A DNA stretch of 64,000 nt from Synechococcus sp. UW69 (GCF_900474185.1 NZ_UCNW01000006.1:96936-160935); one strand, 5' to 3'; shown: positions 7,935-16,837, numbered from the stretch's first letter. Translations and numbers: made by a program. Notes: a model not told the origin generated them from the sequence alone.

Positions 7935-8949
7935 GACGCAGCTGGACGAGATGAAGGCGATCATGGCTGGCAGCAGCGTCGCCCCGTTGAACGGCATCGG
8001 TTTTGGCACCTGGGCCTGGGGTAACAAGGCGGTTTGGGGATACGACCCCGAGCGGGACGATGGCCGACTGCGCGACACGTTTCGACAGGCCCTTAGTTCT
8101 GGGCTCAACCTGGTGGATACAGCGGATTCCTATGGCACAGGGAGGCTGACTGGGCGCAGTGAAGAGCTTCTTGGCGAATTCATGGCTGAGTTGCCAGCCC
8201 TTCGTCGATCCCAGCTGACGGTCGCGACAAAGTTGGCACCCTTCCCCTGGAGATGGGGCCGTCGAGGATTCGATGCCGCCTTTGAGGCCAGCCGAAAGCG
8301 TCTCAAAGGGCAGCTCCAGCGGGTGCAGTTGCACTGGAGCACCGCTCGCTATGCGCCTTGGCAAGAGGCAGGCCTTCTCGATGGCTTGGCTGAGCTCGTG
8401 CTTTTTGGCCGGGTCTCCGAGCTGGGGCTGTCCAATTTGGGCCCCCAGCGCTTGGCGTTGATCCACAACCGTCTGTTGGAACGCGGTGTTTCCCTGCGCA
8501 GTGTTCAGGTTCAGTGTTCACTCCTGGCGCCTGGGGATGATCAGCTGCTCGAGTTGATCGCCGTCAGCAGGGACAGGGATGTGGAGGTTTTGGCTTACAG
8601 CCCTCTGGCCTTCGGCGTCCTTGGTTGTCCTCCCGGGGCTGAGCAGACGCTTCCCGCAACCTGGTTGAGACGTCGTCTGTTCCGGCGACTCCTCCCCGCA
8701 AGTTTTGAGCTGCGCAGGGTGATGCATGCCATCGCGATCGAGCATGGGGCAACGATGGTGCAAGTCGCCTTGAACTGGTGCAGAGCAATGGGTACGACGC
8801 CGATTCCTGGGCTACGAACTCCGAACCAAGCAAGGGATGTTGCCGGTGCACTGCAGTGGTCCTTGTCGACGCAGGAATGCCAGCGTTTGGATGCTGCCCG
8901 ATGCAGTTGCAGCGAGCGGATGCCCGCTAATCCATTCCAGAGTCGCTAG
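7933..8949 (+). CDS. Aldo/keto reductase
   Basis: The 338-residue product fits the NADPH-dependent aldo/keto reductase family, cytosolic TIM-barrel enzymes that reduce aldehydes or ketones. Visible signatures are GIGFGTWAWG near the start, then NLVDTADSYGTG with the catalytic Asp and Tyr. The lysine is in VATKLAPFPW. The strand-8 region is TTPIPGLRTPNQARD. The usual catalytic histidine position reads QLHW. The first ATG (7933) overlaps the divergent gene; ATGs at 7951 and 7963 are alternative starts. The substrate cannot be inferred. Confidence 0.85.
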   Translation: MTQLDEMKAIMAGSSVAPLNGIGFGTWAWGNKAVWGYDPERDDGRLRDTFRQALSSGLNLVDTADSYGTGRLTGRSEELLGEFMAELPALRRSQLTVATKLAPFPWRWGRRGFDAAFEASRKRLKGQLQRVQLHWSTARYAPWQEAGLLDGLAELVLFGRVSELGLSNLGPQRLALIHNRLLERGVSLRSVQVQCSLLAPGDDQLLELIAVSRDRDVEVLAYSPLAFGVLGCPPGAEQTLPATWLRRRLFRRLLPASFELRRVMHAIAIEHGATMVQVALNWCRAMGTTPIPGLRTPNQARDVAGALQWSLSTQECQRLDAARCSCSERMPANPFQSR

Positions 8950-8958
8950 GCGAGATGC

Positions 8959-9591
8959 TCAGGCCTCCGAGGCGGATTCGGGGGCTGGACTCACCACGAC
9001 TGGGAGGCTGTCTCCGTTGGTGCGAATCGGAATGACCTTGTCTTCGGAGGGTTCCCGGGGAGTGGGAGCGGGGGAGGCCTCCTGCTGTTGAGCGCAGGCG
9101 GTTAGCGCTTCTTGCAGGAGTGAATCGAAGGTTGCCCCGGGCAGTCGATGCCGGGCGACCTCCAGAAATGTGCGAGGCAGGGATTCGCTTGCAGCGCTCT
9201 TTAAAGCAGGGTTGTTCTGACGGTTCTCCTGCTCGTCCTGAATGGCGCGGATGAATCGTCGGGTGACGTCGCGTTTGGTGCACGCCTTGATCAGGGTGTC
9301 GCGCTCCTGAGGACCGTGACTGAGCTCCTGCTCCATGTCTTGAATCCGCCGTTCAAGGCTTTCCAAAACCTCTTCGGCTTCTTTCCCGATGTGGGCCAAC
9401 TGCCCATCTGAGAGGTATGGCATGTCGGCCACGAAGACCTTGCCGTGATCTCGCAGTGTGAGAAATGTCGGCCTTGCACCCTGCCTGTAGCCCTGCTGCC
9501 TGTCTTGTCCGGAAGCTAATGGGCGTCTTGGTGGAACCGGTCCTGCAGACGATCGACGTCGCGTGATGCGCTGGGGCTTATCAAAAGGCAT
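8959..9591 (-). CDS. Conserved hypothetical protein with coiled helices
   Basis: The product is 210 residues. The N-terminus is basic and proline-rich. A helical, coiled-coil-like section follows (LAHIGKEAEEVLESLERRIQDMEQEL, described in two runs around residues 65-92). The C-terminal tail is acidic and proline-rich. No catalytic motif is visible. It is convergent with the aldo/keto reductase and separated by only about 10 bases. GC is typical of the core genome. I do not recognise the family. Confidence 0.6.
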   Translation of the reverse strand: MPFDKPQRITRRRSSAGPVPPRRPLASGQDRQQGYRQGARPTFLTLRDHGKVFVADMPYLSDGQLAHIGKEAEEVLESLERRIQDMEQELSHGPQERDTLIKACTKRDVTRRFIRAIQDEQENRQNNPALKSAASESLPRTFLEVARHRLPGATFDSLLQEALTACAQQQEASPAPTPREPSEDKVIPIRTNGDSLPVVVSPAPESASEA

Positions 9592-9710
9592 TGAAAAATA
9601 AATGTATTGACGTTGCTATCGGAAAAGATTCCGATGTGCTTGGCAGCACCCTATTCGATCCTTTCCGTTCTGGTGCTCAGCTGCATTGAACCCGTCTGAA
9701 ACTGACGCAA

Positions 9711-10754
9711 TCAGGCGGGCACCCCCTCCAGAGCCATTGTGTTGCCCGGGTCGTTGGACTTGGACGCCACGTCGCCAATCACCCAGGCCTGATGTTGTTT
9801 GACGCGGCAGTAATCGATGACAGTGCCTTCGCTCCCTGCCGGCACAACCAGACAGAAACCAATGCCGAGGTTGAACGTGTGCCAGAGGTCCCGTTCGGGA
9901 ATGTCTCCTGCGTCCTGAAGCCAGCGGAAGAGTGGAGGCCTGGTCCAGCTGGTGGCGTCGATGCGAGCAGATAAGCCTTCTGGTAGGCACCGCGGCAGGT
10001 TTTCCGGTAGTCCCCCGCCTGTGATGTGGGCCATTCCGTGGAGCTCGCATCCGCCCTGCAGCAGATGTTGCACGAGGTCGGCATACAGGGTTGTGGCTGC
10101 CAGTAGGTCGCTGATCAGAGGCCGCTGGTCATCGCCATAAACGGTGCTCGCATCAGCATTGGCGCGTTGCAGCACCTTGCGCACCAGGCTGAAGCCATTG
10201 CTGTGCACGCCGCTGCTGGCCACACCGATCACGCTGTCGCCAGGCTGGATGCGCTGGCCGTCAATGAGTTGGTCTTCTTCGACGACGGCCACGCAAAAGC
10301 CGGCGAGGTCGTAGCGCCCCTTGGGATAGAACCCCGGCATCTCCGCGGTTTCTCCACCGAGCAAGGCACAGCCGCTTTGCCTGCATCCATCGGCGATTCC
10401 CTCCACGACCTCAGCCATCGCCGACGGCGCCAGCGCGCCAGTGGCCATGTAATCCAGAAAAAAGAGAGGCGCTGCTCCTGAGGTGATCACATCGTTGACG
10501 CACATCGCCACCAGGTCGATGCCCACGCCGTGATGGCTGCCATGCTCTTGGGCCAGCTCCAATTTGGTTCCGACGCCATCGGTGCCCGACACCAGCAGGG
10601 GCTTTCGCAGGCCGCTGGGGAGGCGCATCAGCCCCCCAAATCCCCCAAGGCCTCCGATGACTTCCGGTCGGTGGGTGGCTTCTACAGAGGCCTTGATGCG
10701 CTGCACGAACGCACGTCCGGCTTCAACGTCAACTCCAGCGCTCTTGTAATCCAT
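9711..10754 (-). CDS. purM: Phosphoribosylformylglycinamidine cyclo-ligase
   Basis: PurM closes the imidazole ring of aminoimidazole ribonucleotide from FGAM and ATP, in purine synthesis. From [13 protein letters not shown] the product is 347 residues, the usual length. Family motifs are visible: [13 protein letters not shown] (about residues 56-68), [49 protein letters not shown] and [13 protein letters not shown]. The upstream in-frame ATG at 10772 would add six residues with no family support. The gene is monocistronic here. Confidence 0.95.
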   Translation of the reverse strand: MDYKSAGVDVEAGRAFVQRIKASVEATHRPEVIGGLGGFGGLMRLPSGLRKPLLVSGTDGVGTKLELAQEHGSHHGVGIDLVAMCVNDVITSGAAPLFFLDYMATGALAPSAMAEVVEGIADGCRQSGCALLGGETAEMPGFYPKGRYDLAGFCVAVVEEDQLIDGQRIQPGDSVIGVASSGVHSNGFSLVRKVLQRANADASTVYGDDQRPLISDLLAATTLYADLVQHLLQGGCELHGMAHITGGGLPENLPRCLPEGLSARIDATSWTRPPLFRWLQDAGDIPERDLWHTFNLGIGFCLVVPAGSEGTVIDYCRVKQHQAWVIGDVASKSNDPGNTMALEGVPA

Positions 10755-11073
10755 GGAATGAATCCGTTGCAATGATCCTGCAATGCCGGGGCGCCTGTGC
10801 GGCTTGAGCTGCCGGCACAGCTTCTGATTCGATCTGCTTATCGCCCCTTTATTTCCGGCTTATGCGTGGGGGCTTGCTTTTGGGTGTTGATCTGCCAGTC
10901 AGTGCGGGGATTGCCGGTGCAGTCGGGCTTGGGTTGTTGTGACGGTCATGGCGATGGGGCCCCATTTTCTTTCGGGAGCGGTTTTTTTAGGTTCTAAAGC
11001 AACTCTTTGATTAGGCCAGTCAACGCTCGAGAACTGCGAATTCAGTTCCGTTTCGTTGGTCAAGCCGCTCTGC
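10755..11073. other. Intergenic region between divergent purM and the RlpA-like gene
   Basis: About 320 bases with no supported gene. It must hold promoters for purM (leftward) and the RlpA-like gene (rightward). No riboswitch-like conserved structure was recognised. Confidence 0.5.
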
Positions 11074-11613
11074 ATGCGAGTCCTTCTGACGGTTGCCACG
11101 CTCTCCGGAGCGATTTCAGGGAGTGCTGCACTCTTGCCGGTGGTGGCAAGCGATTTTCTGGCTGTTGATGGTGCAGAACGCCTGGATCCCCTCGATCTGG
11201 TCGTCGACCCACAGGTGTCTGAGTTGCAGGCAACGCTCTCTCCTGCAGAGGTCAAGAAAGTCGATGCACCCCCTGCAGCTGAGCTCCCTAAGCCCAAGCT
11301 GAGGGTCGTCCCTGACGTCGTCAAAGTCATCACCGGAGAAGCCAGTTGGTACGGCCCCGGTTTTTATGGCAACCGAACAGCGAATGGCGAGGTCTATCAG
11401 CCCGGCACGATGACGGCGGCCCATCGCACGCTTCCCTTCGGCACCAAGGTTCGTGTGACCAATCTTTGGAACGGGCGAAGCGCTGTTATTCGCATCAATG
11501 ATCGTGGGCCCTTCGTTTATCACCGTGTGATCGACCTTGGCCACGGCGCCGCCTCCGATCTTGGGCTGACCGCCTCTGGAATTGCCCAAGTCAAGCTTGA
11601 GGTGCTGCGCTGA
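11074..11613 (+). CDS. rlpA: RlpA-like septal ring lytic transglycosylase / double-psi barrel protein
   Basis: The start at 11074 gives a signal peptide (MRVLLTVATLSGAISGSAA) and a 179-residue product. The C-terminal double-psi beta-barrel has the family hallmarks: GEASWYGPGFYGNRTANGE, then TAAHRTLPFGTKVRVTN, then INDRGPF and RVIDLGHGAA. RlpA proteins act in the cell envelope, and some cleave denuded peptidoglycan at division sites. The linker between signal and barrel is proline-rich. Its stop lies within the 5' part of the panC-cmk frame, so the two are probably co-transcribed. Confidence 0.85.
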   Translation: MRVLLTVATLSGAISGSAALLPVVASDFLAVDGAERLDPLDLVVDPQVSELQATLSPAEVKKVDAPPAAELPKPKLRVVPDVVKVITGEASWYGPGFYGNRTANGEVYQPGTMTAAHRTLPFGTKVRVTNLWNGRSAVIRINDRGPFVYHRVIDLGHGAASDLGLTASGIAQVKLEVLR

Positions 11614-13127
11614 GCCTTGTTGTTCTCTCCACGCAAGCCGAGCTGGAGATCTTCCGGACTGGCCTCCGTGGACCGCTTCAATTCGTGCCCACCATGGGTG
11701 GTTTGCATGAAGGCCACGGCCAGCTGATTCGCCGAGCTGCCCAACAAGGCCCTGTTCTTGTGAGTGTGTTCGTCAACCCACTCCAATTCGGTCCTACCGA
11801 AGATTTTGACCGCTACCCGCGCGCGCTCGAGGCGGATCGGGTTTTAGCCCAAGGCAGTGGCGCCAACGCCCTCTGGGCTCCGAGTGTCGACACGGTCTAC
11901 CCCGGTGGACTCAATTCAGTTGTGTCCCGGTCAGCGCCGGCCGCCCTCCAGTCCCATCTCTGCGGCGCATCCCGTCCAGGTCACTTTGATGGTGTGGTCA
12001 CAGTCGTGGCCCGTCTCCTGCAGCTGGTGAAGCCCTCATGTCTTTGGTTGGGTGAAAAGGATTGGCAGCAGCTCGTGATCCTGCGCCGGCTGGTCGCTGA
12101 TCTGGATTTGAACCTGGCGGTGCAGGGGGTTCCCACGCTTCGTGAAGCGGATGGCCTGGCATTGAGTTCCCGTAACCAGTACCTCTCTGCTGCGGATCGT
12201 GAGCGTGCTGCTGCTCTGCCAGCAGCTTTGCGCCGTGCTGATCAGAACGATCCCAAGGATTCAGTCCGCAGGAGCCTGTCTGATGCAGGGCTTGAGGTGG
12301 AGTATGTAGAGAGGGTCGATCCCCTCAGTCTTCAGCCCTGTGGGTCTGAAACCGCCATCTCGCTGCTGGCCGCGGCGGTGCGCTGCGGGACGACCCGTTT
12401 GATCGATCATGTCTTCCTGATGACTCGCCAGCCTCTCGTTGCCATTGATGGCCCGGCCGGTGCCGGGAAAAGCACCGTTACCCGGGCTTTTGCTGAGCGG
12501 TTGGGGCTGGTCTACCTCGATACCGGCGCGATGTACCGGTCGGTGACCTGGTTGGTGCAACAAAACGGTGTGGACCCCCTGGATGCGACGTCCATTGAGG
12601 CTCTCCTGAACGCCTTGGATCTTCAGCTGCGGTCGCTGCCCGGTGGCGGCCAGCAGGTGTTGGTGAACGGGCAGGACGTGAGCGACGCGATTCGCTCCCC
12701 TGAAGTCACAGCGTCGGTCTCGGCTGTGGCGGCTCACCGCTGCGTGAGGCAAGCACTGACGGCACAGCAGAAGGCGATGGGTGCCAAGGGTGGCTTGGTG
12801 GCGGAAGGTCGCGACATCGGCACGGCTGTTTTTCCGGATGCTGATCTAAAGGTGTTTCTGACGGCCACGGTGGGCGAGCGCGCCCGGCGTCGAGCCCTTG
12901 ATCTTGAGCAGCGGGGTTTCCCGGTGCCTGAGCGATCTGAGCTCGAGGCACAGATCGCCGAACGGGACCATCTCGATAGCACCCGCGAGGAAGCCCCCTT
13001 GGTACAGGCAGAGGATGCCGTGGAGCTCGTCACCGATGGCATGAGCATTGCGGCTGTGGTCGACGCCCTGGTGACGGAGTTTCGGTCTCGAGTGGCCGAA
13101 GAAGCCTGGCCTACGCCGGCGGGCTGA
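11610..13127 (+). CDS. panC/cmk: Bifunctional pantothenate synthetase / cytidylate kinase
   Basis: The N-terminal half is PanC: it joins pantoate and beta-alanine using ATP. PTMGGLHEGHG carries the HIGH-like motif, and GEKDWQQLVILRRL and SSRNQYLSA follow. The C-terminal half is Cmk: it phosphorylates CMP and dCMP. It starts at about VAIDGPAGAGKSTV (P-loop) and includes YLDTGAMYR and EGRDIGTAVFPDA. The fusion is normal for cyanobacteria. The start is unclear. The first standard start is GTG at 11685, but conserved PanC sequence (LSTQAELEIFRTGLRGPLQF) lies upstream in the same frame. No ATG, GTG or TTG occurs between the stop at 11598 and 11685. CTG at 11610 is used here tentatively. Confidence 0.8.
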   Translation: MSLVVLSTQAELEIFRTGLRGPLQFVPTMGGLHEGHGQLIRRAAQQGPVLVSVFVNPLQFGPTEDFDRYPRALEADRVLAQGSGANALWAPSVDTVYPGGLNSVVSRSAPAALQSHLCGASRPGHFDGVVTVVARLLQLVKPSCLWLGEKDWQQLVILRRLVADLDLNLAVQGVPTLREADGLALSSRNQYLSAADRERAAALPAALRRADQNDPKDSVRRSLSDAGLEVEYVERVDPLSLQPCGSETAISLLAAAVRCGTTRLIDHVFLMTRQPLVAIDGPAGAGKSTVTRAFAERLGLVYLDTGAMYRSVTWLVQQNGVDPLDATSIEALLNALDLQLRSLPGGGQQVLVNGQDVSDAIRSPEVTASVSAVAAHRCVRQALTAQQKAMGAKGGLVAEGRDIGTAVFPDADLKVFLTATVGERARRRALDLEQRGFPVPERSELEAQIAERDHLDSTREEAPLVQAEDAVELVTDGMSIAAVVDALVTEFRSRVAEEAWPTPAG

Positions 13128-13590
13128 GCTCGTCGAGCAGGTTGGAACAGGCATCCTCGAGCAGGTCGAGCACATGCTCGAAGCCCGCTTCGCCTCCGTA
13201 ATAGGGATCTGGAACCTCTGTTTCAGAGAAGCTGCGGGCGTAGCTGAGCATCGGTTTGATGGTGGCTGTTGCCCTTTGGCCAGCTTCCCTGGCCAGTCCT
13301 TGCACGGCGGTGAGATTGTCGTCGTCCATGGTCAGCACCAGATCGAAACTCGAGAAATCGTCGAGGCTGATCTGTCGTGCGCGGCTGGGCAGCTGAATGC
13401 CACGGCGGTGGGCCGCTCCCTGCATGCGTCGGTCCGCCGGATTGCCCACATGCCATCCGCCTGTTCCGGCGGAATCCACCACGAATTGATCGCTGAGACC
13501 ACGTTCCTGCAGCAGATGCAGAAACACGCCTTCGGCTGCTGGAGAGCGGCAGATATTGCCAAGGCAGACGAACAACAGTTTTTGGGTCAT
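13111..13590 (-). CDS. Low-molecular-weight protein tyrosine phosphatase
   Basis: The 159-residue product starts KLLFVCLGNICRSPAAEGV, the active-site loop CxxxxxRS of the low-molecular-weight family. Near the end, EVPDPYYGGEAGFEHVLDLLEDA supplies the general-acid aspartate (DPYY). It would remove phosphate from tyrosine of target proteins in the cytoplasm; substrates are unknown. Its ATG overlaps the rpcF stop (ATGA), so it is the last member of the rpc transcription unit. It ends convergent with panC-cmk, overlapping it by 17 bases. Confidence 0.9.
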   Translation of the reverse strand: MTQKLLFVCLGNICRSPAAEGVFLHLLQERGLSDQFVVDSAGTGGWHVGNPADRRMQGAAHRRGIQLPSRARQISLDDFSSFDLVLTMDDDNLTAVQGLAREAGQRATATIKPMLSYARSFSETEVPDPYYGGEAGFEHVLDLLEDACSNLLDELSPPA

Positions 13591-14219
13591 CCGGCGTTGA
13601 TGCGTTGGAGGGCTCGTTGGGCCCGCAGCTGCACCACCCTGACACCCTCAGCATCGGAAGCGAGCTGCTTCAGCGAGGCATGGCCCTGTTCTGCCAGTTG
13701 CTGCGACACAGTCGTGCCGCGCAAACGCTGCTCGAGTCCATAGGCAGCTGCGTAACGCACGACCCACTCGTCGTCTCGTCCCGCTTTGAGCAGTCCCTGG
13801 AAGCAACGTTCAAGCTGATCTTCCCCCGCGTCTTTGGGCAGCTCTAAGTCCGCCAGGCCGCGGGTTGCTGAGCGCCGCACGCTTGGTGCAATGTCGGCCT
13901 GGAGAGCATGTTCGAGAAGATCAAGACCCCGTGGATCCCTAAGCGCTGCAAGCACTTTCACCACCCATGCCCGTGCTCCGTAATTGCGGGAATCCAGGCT
14001 TACCAGAAGGGTGGGAACGATGTCTCGTCCCAGCTGAATCAGCCCCTGCGTCGCGACGGCTGCTACCGCAGGATTGTTGAATCCAAGTACCTTCACGAGC
14101 GGCTTGGCGGCCTCAAGGTCGTTCAGTGCACAGAGGGCTTGCGTTGCTCGGACCAGTTCAGGGGTGCTGGTGGCGCGGTCGAGCATCTGAATGGCCTGGG
14201 CTAGTCCTGTCGTGGTCAT
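13587..14219 (-). CDS. rpcF: Phycocyanin alpha-subunit bilin lyase, F subunit
   Basis: The 210-residue protein is built of HEAT-like helical repeats (for example NPAVAAVATQGLIQLG and NYGARAWVVKVLAALRDPRGL). It belongs to the E/F lyase clan (CpcF/RpcF). With the E subunit it attaches a phycobilin to Cys84 of alpha-phycocyanin. It is translationally coupled to rpcE upstream (TGATG) and to the phosphatase gene downstream (ATGA). Separate E and F genes, rather than an rpcG fusion, suggest the alpha chain carries phycoerythrobilin or phycocyanobilin rather than phycourobilin. The choice between the names cpcF and rpcF depends on that chromophore. Confidence 0.85.
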   Translation of the reverse strand: MTTTGLAQAIQMLDRATSTPELVRATQALCALNDLEAAKPLVKVLGFNNPAVAAVATQGLIQLGRDIVPTLLVSLDSRNYGARAWVVKVLAALRDPRGLDLLEHALQADIAPSVRRSATRGLADLELPKDAGEDQLERCFQGLLKAGRDDEWVVRYAAAYGLEQRLRGTTVSQQLAEQGHASLKQLASDAEGVRVVQLRAQRALQRINAG

Positions 14220-14992
14220 CAGAGCAGGCCATCCATCGCATCGAGGACCTCGTCTGGGTCGTCGTTGTGTTCCGCCAGTTCACGGAGTGCGACCAGCTTG
14301 AGGCTGGGCTCTACTGCAGCCGAGCGGATTGAGGGGATAGCGCCGATCCAGCCGGTGGCTCCGAGGTCGAGCAGCGCGCCACGGCGAACCAATGGTTCGG
14401 GATGGTTCAGCAGCTTTTTGAGTTCAACTCCCCAGTGATCAAGCGCTGTGAGCTGCAGCAGAGCTCGGCAGGCTGCTGAACGGATCAACGGCCGAGGATG
14501 TTTCGTGAACGGCTGAACCACTGCGAGGTTGCTGCTGCTGGCATCACCAATGTCACCAAGGGCCTCCAGCAGGGCTTCACAGGGTTCGTTGAGTAAGGGG
14601 GAAGAGGTCTGCTCTTGTCCAGCCCCCTCCAATCCACTGGCCAGCAAAGCGCGGATGCCCTCAACAGCCCCACGGCTGCCCATCGCTCCAAGAGTGCGAA
14701 CGACCTCTTCGCGCACGGCGTAGTCGTTCGATCTCAGCAGCAGCAGCAGGCGTTCTTCTGCCCTCGCATCCCTAAGCAGAGCAAGAGCACGGATCGCGTT
14801 GAGAGCTATACCGCGTCGTTCGGGATCGATCGGCGTGTCATTCAGTGCCTCAAGGGCTTTCAGCAGTAGAGGGATGGCATCTGGATGCTGGCTGCGCATC
14901 TTTCCCAGCCACCAGGCGGCGTAGTACTGCGCTGCAGGATCCTCCGTTTGGCGAAGGTTCTGGATCACCTGCGCTTCACTCAGCGGTTCCAT
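14219..14992 (-). CDS. rpcE: Phycocyanin alpha-subunit bilin lyase, E subunit
   Basis: From MEPLSEAQVIQNL the product is 257 residues, close to CpcE/RpcE length. It has HEAT/PBS-lyase repeats: YYAAWWLGKMRSQHPDAIPLLLKAL, split here, then NDYAVREEVVRTLGAMGSRGAV and HPRPLIRSAACRALLQL. It forms the heterodimeric lyase with the downstream F subunit. The ATG overlaps the rpcT stop by one base (TGATG). An upstream ATG at 15025 would overlap rpcT by 34 bases and is not favoured. Confidence 0.87.
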   Translation of the reverse strand: MEPLSEAQVIQNLRQTEDPAAQYYAAWWLGKMRSQHPDAIPLLLKALEALNDTPIDPERRGIALNAIRALALLRDARAEERLLLLLRSNDYAVREEVVRTLGAMGSRGAVEGIRALLASGLEGAGQEQTSSPLLNEPCEALLEALGDIGDASSSNLAVVQPFTKHPRPLIRSAACRALLQLTALDHWGVELKKLLNHPEPLVRRGALLDLGATGWIGAIPSIRSAAVEPSLKLVALRELAEHNDDPDEVLDAMDGLL

Positions 14993-15585
14993 CACACCCA
15001 GGCCGACGCCATGTCGGCTGTCCAACTTTGGGTTTTCTTGAACTGGAACGGTCCAGCGATCGAGCCCCAGCAGCGCTCATTTGTGGTTGGGTCATGACCG
15101 CGGTCCAGGGTCGATAGTGCTTCCCCCTCCAGGTGAAAGCTGCTCACCAGCACGGTGTCTTTGCCATCCCGCCGCACGATGCATTGGCAGCCGGGCTCCA
15201 TGGCCCCGTGGTAGCCGTCTTGTTGTTCGACCACCTGGTAGTGGCATTGATCCAGGCTGATGAGATCACTGTCCTGAATGGCAAGCCGCAGTTGCGGGTC
15301 AAACGTTGCCCCAGCGAAGCGTTCCGGATCGCGGAAGATGTGATTCCAAAGCTTGATGGCACCGGAGGGCTGTGCTTCAGCGCGGATCATTCGCAACCGG
15401 TAGGGATGCTTGGGGTCGACTGCGTAGGTCTGCTCGAGCAGGATCGATCCTGGACGCAGCTGTGCCAGGGGGCGATACCTCAGGAAGATGTGGGCATAGA
15501 GAGGCGGGTTGTCGAAGGCTTGTTGCTGGTTGCTGTACTCGCCGCAGAGCAGGTTGAGAAAACGCCGAACATTGGGGGTGATCAC
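14992..15585 (-). CDS. rpcT: T-type phycobilin lyase for beta-phycocyanin
   Basis: The 197-residue product matches the CpcT/CpeT family: LNLLCGEYSNQQQAFDNPPLYAHI, split here, then FLRYRPL, then LLEQTYAVDPKHPYR, KLWNHIFRDP and EPGCQCIVRRDGKDT. CpcT-type enzymes attach bilin to Cys153 of beta-phycocyanin. It lies directly downstream of rpcBA, beyond a hairpin, and is coupled to rpcE. The rpc name assumes an R-phycocyanin; cpcT is the equivalent name. Confidence 0.87.
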   Translation of the reverse strand: MITPNVRRFLNLLCGEYSNQQQAFDNPPLYAHIFLRYRPLAQLRPGSILLEQTYAVDPKHPYRLRMIRAEAQPSGAIKLWNHIFRDPERFAGATFDPQLRLAIQDSDLISLDQCHYQVVEQQDGYHGAMEPGCQCIVRRDGKDTVLVSSFHLEGEALSTLDRGHDPTTNERCWGSIAGPFQFKKTQSWTADMASAWV

Positions 15586-15612
15586 AGCGCTCTGATAAGG
15601 CCAGAAAAGAAC

Positions 15613-15642
15613 AATAAAAAAAGCCCCCCGAAGGGGGCTTTG
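15613..15642 (-). terminator. Terminator after rpcA, before the lyase genes
   Basis: Stem AAGCCCCCC / GGGGGGCTT around a short TTC-type loop, followed on the minus strand by a run of seven T. It lies about 20 bases after the rpcA stop. It would end most rpcBA transcripts and leave lower read-through into rpcT-rpcE-rpcF. Confidence 0.85.
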
Positions 15643-15659
15643 CAGACAACATCACCTGA

Positions 15660-16148
15660 TCAGATCAGGGCGTTGATGGCGTAGTCGATGTAGCTGTTGG
15701 CTTCGGTAGCAGCATCGCCGCTAAGGCCGTGGTTGGACTTGATGTGCTTCAGAGCTTCCACGTACCAGGAAGGGGAGAGCTCAAAAGTACGGTTGATTTC
15801 GGCCAGGCCGGCAATCAGGTAGTCGTCCATGGGGCCAGTACCACCAGCGACCAGGCAGTAAGTGATCATGCGCAGGTAGTAGCCCACGTCACGGGAACAC
15901 TTGGCCTTGCCTTCAGGGGTTGCTGAGTAATTGGGCCCCGCCATCTGAGTGGTGTAGGGGAACTTGGTGTACACAGCTTGTGCTGCGCCGTTCACCAAGG
16001 AATCGGCCTTGCTCGTGAGGGCTTTGGCTGCTTCGAGACTGGCTTTGGCGCGATTGAAACGGCCGGAGGCAGCCTGAACTTCGGTGTTGCTCAGGAAACG
16101 ACCCTGGGAATCAGCTGCTGCAACAGCTTCGGTAAGAGGGGTTTTCAT
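15660..16148 (-). CDS. rpcA: Phycocyanin alpha subunit
   Basis: 162 residues, the normal length. [14 protein letters not shown] carries the single chromophore cysteine at residue 84, followed by [18 protein letters not shown]. It pairs with RpcB in the rod discs next to the allophycocyanin core. The gene follows rpcB by about 42 bases in one operon and is followed by a terminator. The bilin on Cys84 cannot be read from sequence alone. Confidence 0.95.
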   Translation of the reverse strand: MKTPLTEAVAAADSQGRFLSNTEVQAASGRFNRAKASLEAAKALTSKADSLVNGAAQAVYTKFPYTTQMAGPNYSATPEGKAKCSRDVGYYLRMITYCLVAGGTGPMDDYLIAGLAEINRTFELSPSWYVEALKHIKSNHGLSGDAATEANSYIDYAINALI

Positions 16149-16190
16149 TGGTTGATAGGAGAAGTGAAAGACGTCGGATCAACGCGTCGA

Positions 16191-16709
16191 TCAGGCGACG
16201 GATGCTGCGGCCTTATCGAAGTAGGTGCCGATCTCGCTACTCAACGAGGCGCAGTCGCCAGTGGAAATACCTGTTTTGTCGTTAACGATGGAAAGGGCTG
16301 CCTCCTTCATCAGGTTGACGCCTGCTGCAACCGAGGCACCAGGAGTACCAAGGGCCAGATAGGTCTCACGCAGGCCATTCAGGCAGCGGTCTTCCATCAC
16401 GGAAGCGTCGCCGGTGAAAGCGGAGTAGGTGACGTAACGCAGGATGATCTCCATGTCACGCAGGCAAGCTGCCATGCGACGGGAGGTGTAAGCGTTACCG
16501 CCTGGTGAAATCAAAGAGGGCTGCTGAGCAAACAGCTGGCGTGCAGCCGAAGCAACAATGCTGGAAGCGTTGCTGGAAATGCGGTTGACGGCATCCAGAC
16601 GCTTGTTGCTGTCGGAAACCATGGAAGCGAGGGCGTCGATCTCGCTGGTGCTGATGAATTGTCCCCGGGCATCGGCCTGGGCGACAACCTTGGTGAAGGC
16701 GTCGAACAT
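16191..16709 (-). CDS. rpcB: Phycocyanin beta subunit
   Basis: 172 residues, starting [16 protein letters not shown]. Chromophore cysteines are seen in [17 protein letters not shown] (Cys82) and [17 protein letters not shown] (Cys153). The asparagine in the conserved GGNAY segment is the usual methylation site. First gene of the rpcBA operon. The leader upstream contains a strong inverted repeat (16809-16837). Confidence 0.95.
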   Translation of the reverse strand: MFDAFTKVVAQADARGQFISTSEIDALASMVSDSNKRLDAVNRISSNASSIVASAARQLFAQQPSLISPGGNAYTSRRMAACLRDMEIILRYVTYSAFTGDASVMEDRCLNGLRETYLALGTPGASVAAGVNLMKEAALSIVNDKTGISTGDCASLSSEIGTYFDKAAASVA

Positions 16710-16808
16710 GGTTGTTGTTCCTGTGAACTACGTCTGGAAGGGGAATCTCAGACATGAAAGGGATAGCTGAAGGCTATTGCCTCCATCCCGTCGCCTGCGA
16801 TTCTGACC

Positions 16809-16837
16809 AACAGCTCGGGAGCCTCCCGAAAGCTGTT
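16809..16837 (-). repeat. Inverted repeat in the rpcB leader / pebB-rpcB spacer
   Basis: AACAGCT and AGCTGTT form a 7-bp outer stem around an inner CGGGA / TCCCG stem with a 3-base loop and a small AA bulge. No T tract follows on either strand. It lies between the pebB stop and the rpcB start, so it could be a leader structure for rpcBA or a pebB 3' structure. Confidence 0.55.

Noticed and set aside
7777..8466. Long minus-strand frame extending the secreted protein to 387 residues
   Set aside because: The upstream part overlaps the aldo/keto reductase and the cysteine-rich ORF and has no coding character. The signal peptide begins at the ATG at 7776.
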